Below, in pieces: positions 22,175 to 33,150 of a DNA stretch of 46,798 nucleotides. This DNA is from Carex sylvatica (lineage: Eukaryota > Streptophyta > Magnoliopsida > Poales > Cyperaceae). A program made the translations under genes and the position numbers. How positions within the stretch are numbered: position 1 is the first letter of the stretch; the number at the start of each line of letters is the position of its first letter. Where the stretch lies: positions 1 through 46,798 of the forward strand of contig CAXKVR010000598.1 of assembly GCA_964058845.1 (NCBI GenBank), read 5' to 3'. Below the pieces are notes generated by a model. It did not search any database, was not told where the DNA came from, and saw nothing but the letters and a program-made list of their open reading frames with translations.

Positions 22175-22640
22175 GTAAATTTAATCCAGAAGTAGAAACA
22201 AATATAACATAGCACTTAATATAATTTTTTTTTTAATCCCGAACTAGACACTGACCTACCTCTAACCGTCCTTGGGTCCGCCTATGTCTCCACTTAATTA
22301 TAACTTTGATTAAACACATTTTTTGACTCAAAGTCTTCTTCCTTCTTTAGAAGATTATGATAATTGAAAAAATATCTTCACTATAACTTTGATCAAACAA
22401 GCACATGAATTTATTTGTTGCTATCAACATCATAGATCTTTTTTCTTGATACTTCATCCTTTCTAAGTCAATAAAAAAATCAGAGTCAGTCAATTGGTAA
22501 CTCGAAGGATAAATTTCTAAGGATAAAAGAATTCTGCTAGAGGTAAAGGAATCTCAATTTACAAATTTTTCAAATGGTATTATGGTCAATTCAATTTTTA
22601 AAATGATTAAATAAAATAAAAATTAAATAAAAGGGGATTG
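22175..22640. repeat. Partial copy of the CACG-rich repeat family
   Basis: Matches about 14680-15110 and 41100-41522: TTAATCCAGAAGTAGA, CCGCCTATGTCTCCACTTAA and GAAGATTATGATAATTGAAA. A CACG/CCGTGCC-rich stretch follows at 22660-22790. Confidence 0.65.
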
Positions 22641-22806
22641 AAAAAAGTAAATTAATTTTTAGATGATCACAACACGTGAATGGACACATCACGGGACACA
22701 CGAATCACAGCATGTAACCGACACACGTGCCATGCCGTTCCGTGCCGTAACTGTGCCGTTCCGGGACGGATTCGGCTCCGCCGTGCCATTTTCCTAGTCT
22801 AATGTA

Positions 22807-22963
22807 CGGGTCCGGATCCTCTAAAGCAACCTAATTTTTGAGTTTAGATCCGGACCATCCGATTCGAATCCGGGCCAATCCGACCTGAGGTGGAGCACAT
22901 GGTGCCCATTTAATCTGACAGTCCGGATCTAAACTCAAGAATTGAGTTACTTTAGGAGATCCG
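22807..22963. mobile_element. Palindromic MITE, CCTAAAGTAA family (copy 2)
   Basis: The left arm GGGTCCGGATCCTCTAAAGC and right arm ACTTTAGGAGATCCG are inverted. Inner arms CCGGACCATCCGATT and AATCTGACAGTCCGG also pair. It lies between the two segmental copies and is an independent insertion. Confidence 0.7.
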
Positions 22964-23084
22964 ATCTGCTGTATGTACTGCATCCAAATTAATCTTCTGT
23001 TTTTAATACTAAACGTGACAAAAATATTACTTTCTGAATCCTGATCCCACATCAAGTACCAAATAGCAACCGAGTTAAACTTAA

Positions 23085-23175
23085 ACTTTTACGCGTGGAG
23101 ACAGAGTAGGCATTTATTCATGAGGAACAGTAGAGACAGAGTAAACTTAAACTTTTACGCATGGAGACAGAGTAA
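23085..23175. repeat. Short tandem duplication upstream of RLP copy B
   Basis: AAACTTAAACTTTTACGC followed by GTGGAGACAGAGTA and a second AAACTTAAACTTTTACGC, period about 70 bases. Copy A lacks the duplicate. Confidence 0.75.
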
Positions 23176-23301
23176 ACAAAATGCGTGAGGTGATGAATTT
23201 AAATGACTAATTAAATCAAAGGAACAAATGACTATTTTTCCCCTTTCTTATTATTATTTTGTTTTTTTTGTAAATTCTTATGCATCGTCTTATATATATA
23301 T

Positions 23302-25823
23302 ATGAAAGGATACTCAATCAAGCACCACTCCAAATTGTGTTGTTTACTCTTTTTCTCCCCTGCAATGACATTTGTTGCACTCCTTTCCATATCACTTCTT
23401 CTCTTCTCCTTATCCATCAAAACCACCACTCTATCACAAGCACAATGCCTTTCTCACCAACGGGATGCCTTGATTCAATTCAAGCATGGTTTCAATAACA
23501 AAACTCAACTCCATTCATGGAATTCAAGTACCGACTGTTGCATATGGGACCGCATCAAATGCGATGATCAAACTGGTATGGTGACTGCAATCAACCTTTC
23601 TGGCATGTCCATCTCAGGTGAACTCAACCCGGCTTTGTTCAATCTCAGCTCTCTTCAGTACCTCGACTTTCTGGGAACCACTTCCATAATATTACTCTTC
23701 CACAAACCGGGTTTGAGCAACTCGGTAATTTAACTCACCTCGATTTATCCAATTCTGGATTTGCCGGTGAAATTCCTATCGGCATTTCTTCCCTCAAACA
23801 CCTCATCTCACTTTACTTATCATATAATACGTTGTATCTTCATGACACAAACCTAAAAACCTTACTCAGCAATCTCACCAAGCTCCAAGTTCTTCGGTTG
23901 GATGGGGTTGACATTTCACTCAACGGATCTGAGTGGGGTGACGCAGTTTCTCAAGTGGGCACAACTCTTGTATCCCTATCCATGCGAAATTGTGGATTAA
24001 GAGGAAATTTGCCGGATGAAATATTCTACTTTACAAATCTTACATATCTTGATTTATCATCCAACTCAATGTTGTCAGGTAAACTGCCAGAACTCACGAA
24101 GCAAAGCTTTTTGCAACATATGTTCCTTTCAAATACAAATTTGACTGGTCCATTTCCAAATTCATTTGAAAATCTACAATATTTGTTGGAATTTACTCTT
24201 TCCGACTCTGGCTTCTATGGAGAAATTCCACCTTCAATAGCAAACCTTACAAGACTCCAAAATTTGGACTTTAGTTCAAATAGATTAACAGGTACAATAC
24301 CCATGTCATTGTTTTCTCACCCTTCTTTGGAATCATTGGATCTATATCATAACCAATTGTCAGGATGTCTACCTGAGTTCTCAAATGGATCATCAGTTTT
24401 GGAATCTATTTACCTTGACTACAATAATCTTCAAGGACAGTTGCCAATTTCCATATTCAAATCTCCCCACCTCGTTGAGTTAAATCTTGACTCTAATAAC
24501 TTTAACGGTACATTCAACTTAGATATCATCAATCACAGTAAGAACCTTGAAGTTTTGTCTCTCTCAAACAACAATTTGTCAATTATAGAAGCCAAAAACC
24601 ATGACGACCCATTCTATGCTTCTTTCCCCCAAATGACGACAATTTTGTTGGCATCATGCAATTTAAAAAAATTCCCTTCTTTTATGAGTTTCCAAACAAA
24701 AATTGACTACCTAGACCTCTCAAATAATAGCCTCACGGGAGAGATCCCCCTTTCCATTTGTAATGTGCCAATTCGAGTGCTTCTTCTTTCATATAACAAT
24801 TTAACTGGTACAATGCCACCCTGCCTTCTTGAAGCTGCTGAATCTCGCGAAATTCTTAACCTGAGAAGTAACAAATTAAGTGGGCCATTGCCACAAAATA
24901 TTAGTGAAGGATGCAAATTTATAGAAATAAATTTGAGTGGAAATAAAATAAATGGAAGTTTGCCCAAGTCACTACTGAACTGCCAAACCCTAGAGATCAT
25001 GGATGTTGGAAATAATCAAATAGTCGATAGATTTCCCTTTTGGTTAGGAAATATCAGAAACATAAGAGTACTTGTCTTAGGATCAAATAAATTCTATGGC
25101 ACAATTTCAAATATGGAAGCCAAAGCAAAAACAAATAATTCCTATTTCGCTAAGCTACAGGTTCTTGATCTTTCTTCAAATCATCTCGAAGGCATCATCC
25201 CCAAAATTGTTTTTGAAAACATGAAGGCTCTGGTGCCGTTTGAGTGCCAGTATTATAAGGATTCAATAACAGTCACATCAAAAGGACAAGAAATGGAGAT
25301 GCAGAAATCACTTGACATGTTCTGTTCCTTTGATCTGGCAAACAATAAATTTTGGGGCGAAATACCCGTAGAGATCGGGCAACTCAAGTCCCTTCATGTG
25401 CTTAACCTATCACATAATGCCTTGACTGGTATAATTCCAACAGAATTTGGTAATTTGGTTCAGCTTGAGTCACTGGATCTCTCCTCCAACTACCTTTCCG
25501 GACACATCCCTCCAGAACTCAGCTCTCTCACTTCTCTTGCTTCACTAAATCTCTCTTACAACAATTTGGTTGGAGATATACCCCAAGCCCATCAGTTCTC
25601 AACCTTTTCAAACGCTTCTTACTTGGGTAATCCCGGATTGTGTTGTAGTCCTTTATCAATGCAGTGTGCAACAACTTCTTCAAATCATGGGTTTGATAAA
25701 GGTTTGCCTTCAAAGCTTTCTACTGACATAATTGAGCTCTCTATTTCTATAGGATTGGGGTTAGGTGTTGGGTTTGCCTTTGTAATTTGGGCTACGATAT
25801 CCTGGGAGAATGGAAGAGGGTAG
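23302..25823 (+). pseudogene. LRR receptor-like protein (Ve/Cf type), single-base frameshift
   Basis: This is a plant cell-surface receptor-like protein without a kinase domain; relatives sense pathogen or developmental signals at the plasma membrane through SOBIR1-type partners. The order is an N-terminal signal peptide (hydrophobic, ending near TTTLSQAQC), an LRRNT domain with CCIWDRIKCDD, about twenty extracellular LRRs (repeated LDLSNNSLTGEIP-type units), and a short island around YYKDSITVTSKGQEMEM. A second LRR block, the NPGLC cap, one transmembrane helix near the end (LGLGVGFAFVIW) and a very short tail ending WENGRG follow. Residues 1-143 and a later 663-residue frame join if one base near 23666-23678 is restored; copy A has the extra base in that position (GATCTTTC versus GACTTTC). 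About 830 codons in all. No intron is expected. As written it is a pseudogene, or an assembly error in an otherwise intact gene. Confidence 0.93.
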
Positions 25824-26360
25824 TTTAATTTAATTGTCGATAAGTTTTACTTTCGACATTTTCATTGATGGATATATCTCTGAGCTTTTGTACTTATTAA
25901 ATGGGTATGGATCACTATGTATTTTCTTGAGTGTGTGTGCTTGTCTATGAAATACCCTTTTTTATCCACCAAGGGAACATAATGTATGCTAGGAACTTGT
26001 ATAATTATCTGCTATATATATTTGGATTTCGTCCAAAGATACCACATATATTGAACATAAGAATTGCTTGATTGAGCTAACCGTTGTGGTGATAATTATC
26101 TGTCTATGAACATAAGAATTGCTTTTGAGTTAGCTGTAAACTTTAAAGAACTTTAAACTGGTTTTCGAACTTAGCTAGAATTAACAAATCAAATGTGGCT
26201 TGCTTTTCTTTGTGGCTTACAAGGAGAATTAAATTAAATTGTTATAGGCAACCTTTTGGAAACGTGAATCAAAGAAAAAAAAATGATTTGTGCTCTGTTG
26301 AGGATTTACAAGGCCAATAAACTTCATAATCCAATCAAAGTCGAAATATGTTAACACATA
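25824..26360. other. 3' flank of RLP copy B
   Basis: AT-rich, with repeated words ATGAACATAAGAATTGCTT (about 26053 and 26106). Absent from copy A because of its deletion. No other gene seen. Confidence 0.6.
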
Positions 26361-26652
26361 ATGTCTCTCGTTTCTCGAACACATTTTTGACAAGTTGATC
26401 GAATTTGTTCACAAATATATTCTACTGCCATTTCATCATCAATAATCTCTGGCAACCCCAACTCTTCAATGACAAATTTCAGATTTGGCACAAAAGCCCA
26501 TGTCATTTGGACAAAATGCCTATCCGCACAGCCTCTTTTGTAGTAAGAAAATATAGGATATGCATGCGAACATCATCAGGCAAACTATTGATCTTATGAA
26601 TGCCATAATTCTTCTCACTACCATGGCAGAGAAGAGGAAAGAGAGAGAGGCT

Positions 26653-26815
26653 GGTCCGGATCTCCTAAAGTAACCCAATTTTTGAATTTTGGATCGGGAC
26701 CATCCAATTTGATTCCATCGCTCGGGATGTGTGCACTTCACTCAGAAATAGATTCTCGCAGATTCAAATCAGACGGTCCTGATCTAAAACTCAAAAATTG
26801 AGTTACTTCACTTTA
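26653..26815. mobile_element. Palindromic MITE, CCTAAAGTAA family (copy 3)
   Basis: Same structure as 20627-20795 at the matching place of segmental copy B. The left arm is GGTCCGGATCTCCTAAAGTA and the right arm is the inverse AATTGAGTTACTT. Confidence 0.7.
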
Positions 26816-27555
26816 TCTGAATCTGAATTCGAGAGAGGCAGAGTAGAGAAGAAATCGGTTTGATTACCATCACAGAAGTTGCAACCGGAATATGTCAAAT
26901 TGAAGTTCTGGCCCTTTGAACAAATTAATCCACATCTCTATGTCAAATTCAAGTTCTTTTGTTTTATTTGTTTAGGCTTAATAGCATCAACATCTCTATA
27001 ATTGACTTAATAGCATCAACAATTAATCCACACACACATATATATATATCAAATTCAATAATCGGATTTGACGGGAAGTACAAATTTCATTGATAAAAGA
27101 AATTATTTGAAAATAGGATAATGAACAATAATTTGTGTGGATAAATCCAGTTTGTTTGAATAGTTATTTTATTAAAACAATTATAAAGAAACGTCGTTAA
27201 ATAATCGGTTACTGAACTTTGTAGCTTACTCCGTATTATTATTATTATTTTTTTTTGCGACCTAGGTTGATGGAACGAAGAATGGATAAAATGGATTTAA
27301 TTTATGTATTGATACTGAGAAGATAAAATGGATTTATATAACTCGGCAAATTCATAAGAAAATTTGTTCACGTTCTCACACGTTCAGTAATTTATGTTGT
27401 TTATTTTTCGTAGATAGCTCCTGGACGAGTAGAAATCTCTATTTTTCTATTTTATTTAATTCGATATTTCTCTAATATTTTCACATTCCTAGCATTAGTC
27501 AGTCATCTAATCGCTAACTTCTTTATTTTTATTGTTACGTATGTTGGATGGGACA

Positions 27556-27721
27556 TCAACGTCTCGAATCTAGAGTCCTTATATTCTTCTAGAATAAGGC
27601 TAGGGTGCTATGGGTTGCAAAGAGAACTACGGTGCTACGGCTCAATATTCGAGTTTTTAAAATTCTAACGGTCAATCCGAACTGTTCAACGTCTCGAATC
27701 TAGAGTCCTCATATTCCTCTG

Positions 27722-27726
<5 letters not shown>
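27556..27726. repeat. Local duplication of about 42 bases around a short insert
   Basis: CAACGTCTCGAATCTAGAGT at about 27558 recurs at 27688, with its following 20 bases. Between them is GGCTAGGGTGCTATGGG...GGTCAATCCGAAC, absent from copy A, which has the word once (about 21272). Confidence 0.75.

Positions 27727-27762
<36 letters not shown>
27724..27762. repeat. (TA)n microsatellite
   Basis: A long TA tract, the target of the adjacent MITE. Copy A has a shorter tract at 21306-21317. Confidence 0.95.
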
Positions 27763-27765
<3 letters not shown>

Positions 27766-28186
27766 GTTGGCTACTATGCTTATATAAGCATATCCCCACA
27801 TATGCTTATAACCCATTTTTGTGCTTCCAATGTCCAAATGGTCGATCGGAACCGTTCATCTTGTTCTCCATATTAATATGTGCTTGGAAACTAAATTTTA
27901 CATTTTTCTGAATTTTTTTACTATTTATTAAGCCACTTGAAAATTATTAATCCAACGGTGGCTGCTGATTTTACTGTTTTGTGCAGCCACCGTTGGATCA
28001 ACGATTTTCAAAGTGGCTTAATAAATAGTAAAAAAATTCAGAAAAATGTAAAATTTAGTTTCCAAGCACATATTAATATGGAGAACAATATGAACGGTTC
28101 CGATCGACCATTTGGACATTGAAAACACAAAAATGGGTTATAAGCATATGTGGGGATATGCTTATATAAGCATAGTAGCCAACCTC
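27763..28186. mobile_element. Palindromic 424-bp MITE (family P, copy 1)
   Basis: The whole element is a near-perfect hairpin. It begins GAGGTTGGCTACTATGCTTA and ends TAAGCATAGTAGCCAACCTC, with the axis near 27975. It is inserted in a TA tract, so the exact target duplication (TA or longer) is ambiguous. The matching site in copy A (about 21306-21317) is empty. A second copy of the same length is at 33151-33574. It is non-coding; a read-through transcript would form a hairpin of about 200 bp. Confidence 0.92.
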
Positions 28187-28307
28187 ATATATATATATAT
28201 TGTTGCTTCACAGAAGTGTTTTTTTCTAAGGTCTACTTCTCGGAAGTTGTGGAACGCTTTATTAATTTAAATATAATTTTATTTTACTCGGTTAGAAGGA
28301 GCACTGG

Positions 28308-28316
28308 GGACTTGAG
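28308..28316. repeat. 9-bp target site duplication, left
   Basis: GGACTTGAG, repeated at 34578-34586 at the other end of the fold-back element and present once in copy A at 21425-21433. Confidence 0.93.
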
Positions 28317-29337
28317 CCGACATTTTTAAAATTACTCAAAAACAAAAATAAATTATTAAGAATAACCAGGATCTGATCAAAATTTTAAAAATACTCAAAC
28401 CGTGAAAAAATTCCACGGTTTTGATTATTCTGATTTTTTCTTTTTATTTTCTTTTTCTTTTTTTTTTCTTTTTTTTTTTTGCTTTTTTTTGCACTATAAT
28501 ATAATAGGGTTTGAATAAATAAAATATCCACGGTTTATTTTTTTATGTATATATAATATAATATATGTATATGTATATGTATATGTGTGTGTGTGTATAT
28601 ATATACTAGTATCGTATCCGTGCGTTACAACGGGAACATTTTATAAAATAATAAAATAATATTCTCATACAAAATGACATATTATCATAAAAAATTGACC
28701 AATAAAAAGAATAATTATTCAATAATGAAGTTAAATTCGCTCAAGCCAGACACCTTGTTTCATTGGGCTTTTAATTTAACTTCATTTTTTTTAAATTTCA
28801 AAAATCAAATAAATAATTAAATAGAGCTTTCTATAATATAAACAAAGCCAACAGATAAAACATACAAATTCTCCACATTTTGAATGATATAAACCTAACA
28901 ATATAACTTAAAAAAAGAAATCATACTTGCTCCTGTGAGACTTGCATCTCGAAGTTCTTACACAACTTCTCATGTACATACTTTTAAAATCCAAATTCCA
29001 TGAAGTGCATTGACATCTCGGATGTTATAAACTTTGCATTGGTGTTAAGCCAAAGTGTTAGATTGAATTAAATATTAATATTTGGCTACATGGTAGACTT
29101 GATACTAAAGTTTAAATCTGTGAAGCTTCATTCAAAAACAAAGAACCAATTTGCTGTATTAAAATTGTGAAGTAGGTAAGATGGTGAAAATTGTGCAAAA
29201 ATAATTAACGAAGTTCTAAAGTCCAAAAAAAGAAGAAGAATTAAATATGCTTAAAATCATAAAAAATATGAAACATATAGGAAATGCACTTTAGAATATA
29301 GATGCATAAAATAAGTATCATGACATGTACAAAAAAC

Positions 29338-29500
29338 CTGAGAACTCATCAGAAAGGGATGGGCAAAAATCATCTCAAACATATCATATGTTGTACCGAG
29401 TTTATCCTGAATTAATTTGACTTGGGCCTTATATGGCATCACCACACCCACATTGATATTTTGTCCCATGTTGAAATATTCTGTTTCAAATGACAAATTG
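29338..29500 (-). pseudogene. Captured SEN1-like helicase exon fragment
   Basis: Reads MGQNINVGVVMPYKAQVKLI and continues QDKLG. The GVVxPYKAQVxxIQ pattern belongs to the C-terminal RecA lobe (AAA_12 type) of UPF1/SEN1/senataxin-like superfamily-1 helicases. A plausible splice donor follows (SSQ then GTTTTTTG on the minus strand, exon edge at 29338). Only this one exon piece is present; a working helicase needs many more motifs. It is the most 3' of the four captured fragments in the Helitron. Confidence 0.65.
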
Positions 29501-29812
29501 ACAATGATACAAGCACCTTAAATTTATAATGCTCATCTTTGAGAACTTAAAAAGCTCATCTACATATCTATTATTTTGAATTTTTATGCAATTATTCTCG
29601 TATAAAATGCCACTGCACATCAATTGTTTATCAGTGACAAATTGGTAAAAGAAAGCAAATCAGAGGACATGGCCACAACAGGAATTTGACGCAAGTCAGA
29701 TGACTCCATAATTAATTATGATTCCTTATAAAATAAGTTCCACAAGTACAAAATCAGAAGGTGAAAGTAACCAGTGCATATAAAGGTTGGTTATTTTTCT
29801 TAATATTATCAC

Positions 29813-30215
29813 CTTCAGTTGGAGCTGTGTCTTTGGTACTACCATCTTCTCCAGAGAAAGGTACCGGTCAAATATGTACACTGTCAAGTAAAGGGTTTCC
29901 AGTCTCAGTTTGAACCTGTTGTGCATTTCCACAATCCCATCCAGTACAATTGCTCTCCTCCTGGGGTTTGTATCAGTTTGATGAACCATATAATCATGGG
30001 GCCTGTATGTGTCCTGTACCACAAAAAAAATCTTTAAAAGGCATTTAATGTCCTCTTTATCATAGGAAAGTAAAGATGCACATGAACTACAAACCTCAAC
30101 TTGGTTGTAACATTTGTAGATGTCTTCAATGTATTCAACCACCGCAAGTTGGTTGTTGGTATCAGTTGCATCAATATCCTCTATTTCTGCCTCCTTTCTT
30201 GCTTTCTCGTTTATC
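29813..30215 (-). pseudogene. Captured B-type cyclin fragment (two exons)
   Basis: Two adjacent exons with intact-looking splice sites from a mitotic cyclin, the regulatory partner of a cyclin-dependent kinase. Exon 1 (about 30215-30095) reads EIEDIDATDTNNQLAVVEY then IEDIYKCYNQVE, followed by a GTTTGTAG donor. Exon 2 (30013-29813) follows GTACAG and reads DYMVHQTD, RRRAIVLDGIVEMHNRFKLR and ETLYLTVYIFDRYLS, ending before GTGATAAT. The cyclin-box signature normally reads MRAILIDWLVEVH; here the M is R and the conserved D-W is D-G, so the key tryptophan is lost. The intron is retained. The N-terminal region and the rest of the cyclin fold are missing. High confidence in family, none in function. 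Confidence 0.88.
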
Positions 30216-30601
30216 CCACATACAAACTTTCAAACATATAGATATATAGTTAATTGGTAAGGAGCAAAGATAATGTGATAGTACTCATAATAATAATGCA
30301 AAAGTACTCACCTTGCTCCGTGCACCTCCCTTATTCTAGAATATTCAGGCTTCATTATTGGATCCGACTGACTGTTCTGCTTTACCTTTTTTCCTCCGTG
30401 CATAAAGCCATTTCTAATTCTCTGTGTCAGAAAAAAAAAATGTACACGCCTCTTACTCGAACATCCAACCAAACGCCGCAGAGTTTAGAAAACTTGAGAT
30501 ACATATTTTAACATTAAGAAAGTCATTTGGAATGTCATAAATTGAAAATGAGATGATAAAAAGTACACTTACAAGGGAAAAATTGTACAAAGGATGAATT
30601 C

Positions 30602-31469
30602 CTACTCAGGCTCGAGAGTCCATAGACGAACAGTGCCACTGGCAGCTCCAGATGCTGCAAGATCACTTCCTCAACATACTGCAATTAAACTTACCCATGG
30701 TTGCACAGAGGAACAAGTCAACAAACCATTTTTGCCTTTCACATTTTCTGGGAAAAAATATATGAAGTCAAATAAAAGAAACAATGTTCTGGATAACAAA
30801 AGCTTAAGATTCACTTTTGAATTAAGTAAATCTTCAAATGAGCAATTGAGATGCACTGATCTAATTTAGTTTTAGTTTGAATTAAGCATCATGGTTGTAT
30901 ACCAAATTGGCCTCAATTTCTTAAAATATAACACCAAAATAGTCCAAAACCACAAAATCAGAAAATATTTCGCAAACTTGTACAAATGCAAACCATAATT
31001 GTGAATAGAGCTCAACAACATTGTGTTAATTTGCAATGACCAAAATCTTTCGGTGAAATAACATATTTTTTTTTTAGACATATAGTTGGTTTGACTATTA
31101 CATGATATCCTTACTTTTCTTAAGAAGAAATATGATATTGTGTCATATTGTTTAAGAGACACGTGATAACCTTACTTTGACAAGAACTTTGTTAACTTTT
31201 GAAAACAAAAAACTTTTCAGGACCAAGAACAAAAATAATGTAAATAATTTGCAAACGTAACTGTTGAAAGTTACCTTGAGTCGTCTCTTTTGTGCCATTT
31301 TCAACCAGAACGTTTTGATTATTAGTTGATGGTGCTATTGGATGAGCGTTTTTAACAATATGACTTGGCTTCTTTCGCATTATACCCCACAATTCAAACT
31401 GCCATTATCCAAACCAGATAAAGACTCGCTGTCATTCGGCAGGGGCACAATGGACCAACTGTGACTCCT
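30602..31469 (-). pseudogene. Captured WD40 protein fragment, RRP9-like
   Basis: Two exon pieces. The first (31469-31275) reads WSIVPLPNDSESLSGLDNGS, then, after a one-base shift near 31390, ELWGIMRKKPSHIVKNAHP, ending at a GTAACTTT donor. The second (30678-30602, after ATTGCAG) reads GSDLAASGAASGTVRLWTLE before a stop. DNGSxELW and SGTVRLW are WD40 strand-d signatures. The MRKKP...KNAH and SDLAASGA contexts recall the U3 snoRNP protein RRP9, which acts in early pre-rRNA processing in the nucleolus. A TGA replaces the codon before GSDL, where Arg is likely. The subfamily call is from memory of the motif and less sure than WD40. Confidence 0.7.
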
Positions 31470-31664
31470 CTGGAACCTTTTGTAAGAAAAAATAAACCAA
31501 ATTATATATTATAGAAGAAAACAAACAGCGTATGTCATCTAAAACCATTCCAAATTTACACATTTAAGGACCAGTGGTGAATTACATCGTAGCTCATCAC
31601 CGAGGAGAGTAAAAAGGGGAGATTTTTCAAAAAAAAAATGCAAATTGATAGCTAGTAAATATAC

Positions 31665-31862
31665 CCTGTGGAAAAGGAGATCTAAAACAGGGAAGTCGTA
31701 GACGGCCTTGATCTCATCTTTGCTCCAGTCGTTCCTCGGCCCCTTATTGATCGTCCGCTCCGCCTCCATGGCTGCGACAGAGGTTGAGAATGCCGAAACC
31801 GCTGCTCCAGTGCCAGCGGACGGCGGTCATAGCTGAGAGCGGAGCGACCTTACGAGAAGCAT
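31665..31862 (-). pseudogene. Captured biotin synthase first exon (mitochondrial BIO2-like)
   Basis: Begins at an ATG (31862) with MLLVRSLRSQL, then a TGA at 31827-31829, and continues in the same frame through PPSAGTG, a serine/alanine-rich stretch, and EAERTINKGPRNDWSKDEIK then AVYDFPVLDLLFHR to a GTATAT donor. This is the transit peptide and start of plant biotin synthase, the radical-SAM enzyme that inserts sulfur into dethiobiotin in mitochondria. The Fe-S cysteines and catalytic barrel are encoded further downstream and are not present. The upstream ~200 bases (to about 32060) look like the parent 5' leader. Family match is strong; the copy is dead. Confidence 0.88.
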
Positions 31863-32930
31863 TTTCTTCTCTGTTGCGAGATGAAAGCTAGGGTTGGGAG
31901 AGAGATATATGGTTGGGCGGCGTGGATCTGAGGCGATGAGGGTTTTTTTCTTTTCTTTGAGAAGAAGGGATCGGAGAGGAAGAGCAACAAAAATAATTCG
32001 CTGGGAGAAGTGCCTCCAGCGAAAAAAAAATTCACATGTTAGATTCAATTTGCACGATTTTTGATTCAAATTCAACAGTACAGAACAAAAATATTTGTGA
32101 CAAGATGTGTGGCTATACATGTAGCGGATTCAATTTGAACTAAATTTAGACTTCTACACAGAGAAAGGGTATATTTAATCAAAAGAAGACAGATTATTTG
32201 TTTAGATGGCTCAGATTTAATCCGAATTTAAATCAATAAATCCTAGCCACACGACTTTCTGTCATCCAATTCAATTTAAGGTGCATAATATAGAGGAGAT
32301 ATATATATATATATATGTATATATAATATAAATGTTCAATATGATGGATATGTTAAAATGTGCTTGCAGATCAAATTTTATATTTTTTGGAATTTTTTTG
32401 TTATTTATTAAGATGAGTACAAAATTCAATGGTCTGAATATAGCGATTTTGTTAAATACTTAATAAATAGTAAACAAATTTCAAAAAATATAAAATTTGA
32501 TATGCAAGCACATTTTAACATACCTATTATGTTGAACGGTTTGGATCGACTGTTTGAAATCTGAAAACTTTGAAAATACCGATCGTTGTACGTCAACCGT
32601 TGAACGAAAACTTAAACTGAATTTTTGAGGTACTAAACGACGTTTTTATGAAATTCTAATGCAATGAATTCCTCTTACGATGCCCGGGGGTCCCCATCGG
32701 GGCAAAATTTGGATCCGTCTCGTCCCCCCCTCCCTTTTCGAAAAGTTATGGATATTTAAAATTTTTTCCAAAGCTAAACTTTGGAAATTCATAACTAACT
32801 GTAAAAAATCTAAATAAATTGAAATTTGTGTTAATTCTGTATATTTTTGAATGCTCGTGTAATCAGTTTGATCCTTGTATTAGTCCAAACTTACTAATTT
32901 ACCAGCATATATCAAATTTGATATTTATAT

Positions 32931-33150
32931 ACATATATTATATTATATTATATTATATTATATACATACATTATATTATATTATATTATATTATATTATA
33001 TTATATTATATTATATGTATTATATTAAATTATATTAATATAAACAAACTTAATATAATATAATATAATATAATATAATATATGTATATGTATGTATATA
33101 TAATATATGTATATGTAAGTATATATAATATATGTATATGTATATGTATA
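32931..33150. repeat. (ATATT)n and TATATG low-complexity loop
   Basis: TATAT pentamer-like tracts, then TATGTATA repeats, filling the loop of the fold-back element before the nested MITE. Confidence 0.9.

Larger units (their letters stand above)
23100..28316 (+). repeat. Segmental duplication copy B, left part
   Basis: Counterpart of 19395-21433, carrying the fuller RLP gene, its 3' flank, the CCTAAAGTAA MITE and a 424-bp palindromic MITE. It is interrupted at 28317 by the fold-back element and resumes at 34578. Confidence 0.9.
28606..32299 (-). mobile_element. Helitron carrying fragments of four genes
   Basis: A rolling-circle element on the minus strand. Its 3' end at 28606 reads (minus) CCGT hairpin, eight bases, CTAG, then host T. 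The proposed 5' end at 32299 reads TCTCCTCTATATTATGCACC after host A. The host A (28605) and T (32300) fit the A/T insertion rule. The flanks on both sides are the TA-rich core of the fold-back left arm, and the matching place in the right arm (about 34225-34315) has no insert. No RepHel protein is present, so it is non-autonomous. It holds, 5' to 3', exon pieces of biotin synthase, an RRP9-like WD40 protein, a B-type cyclin and a SEN1-like helicase, with intron borders kept, so capture was at the DNA level. The 3' end is more certain than the 5' end. Confidence 0.75.

Noticed and set aside
28900..29000. Possible fifth captured exon (minus strand, reads NIRDVNALHG)
   Set aside because: Too short and interrupted by stops; no recognisable motif, so left unassigned within the Helitron.
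29726..30142. Single 138-residue open frame as a real small gene
   Set aside because: It is two cyclin B exons plus a translated intron that happens to be open; the splice borders at 30095 and 30013 show the true structure.
31827..32120. 97-residue minus-strand frame as a gene
   Set aside because: Only the last dozen codons are coding (biotin synthase start). The rest is translated leader.
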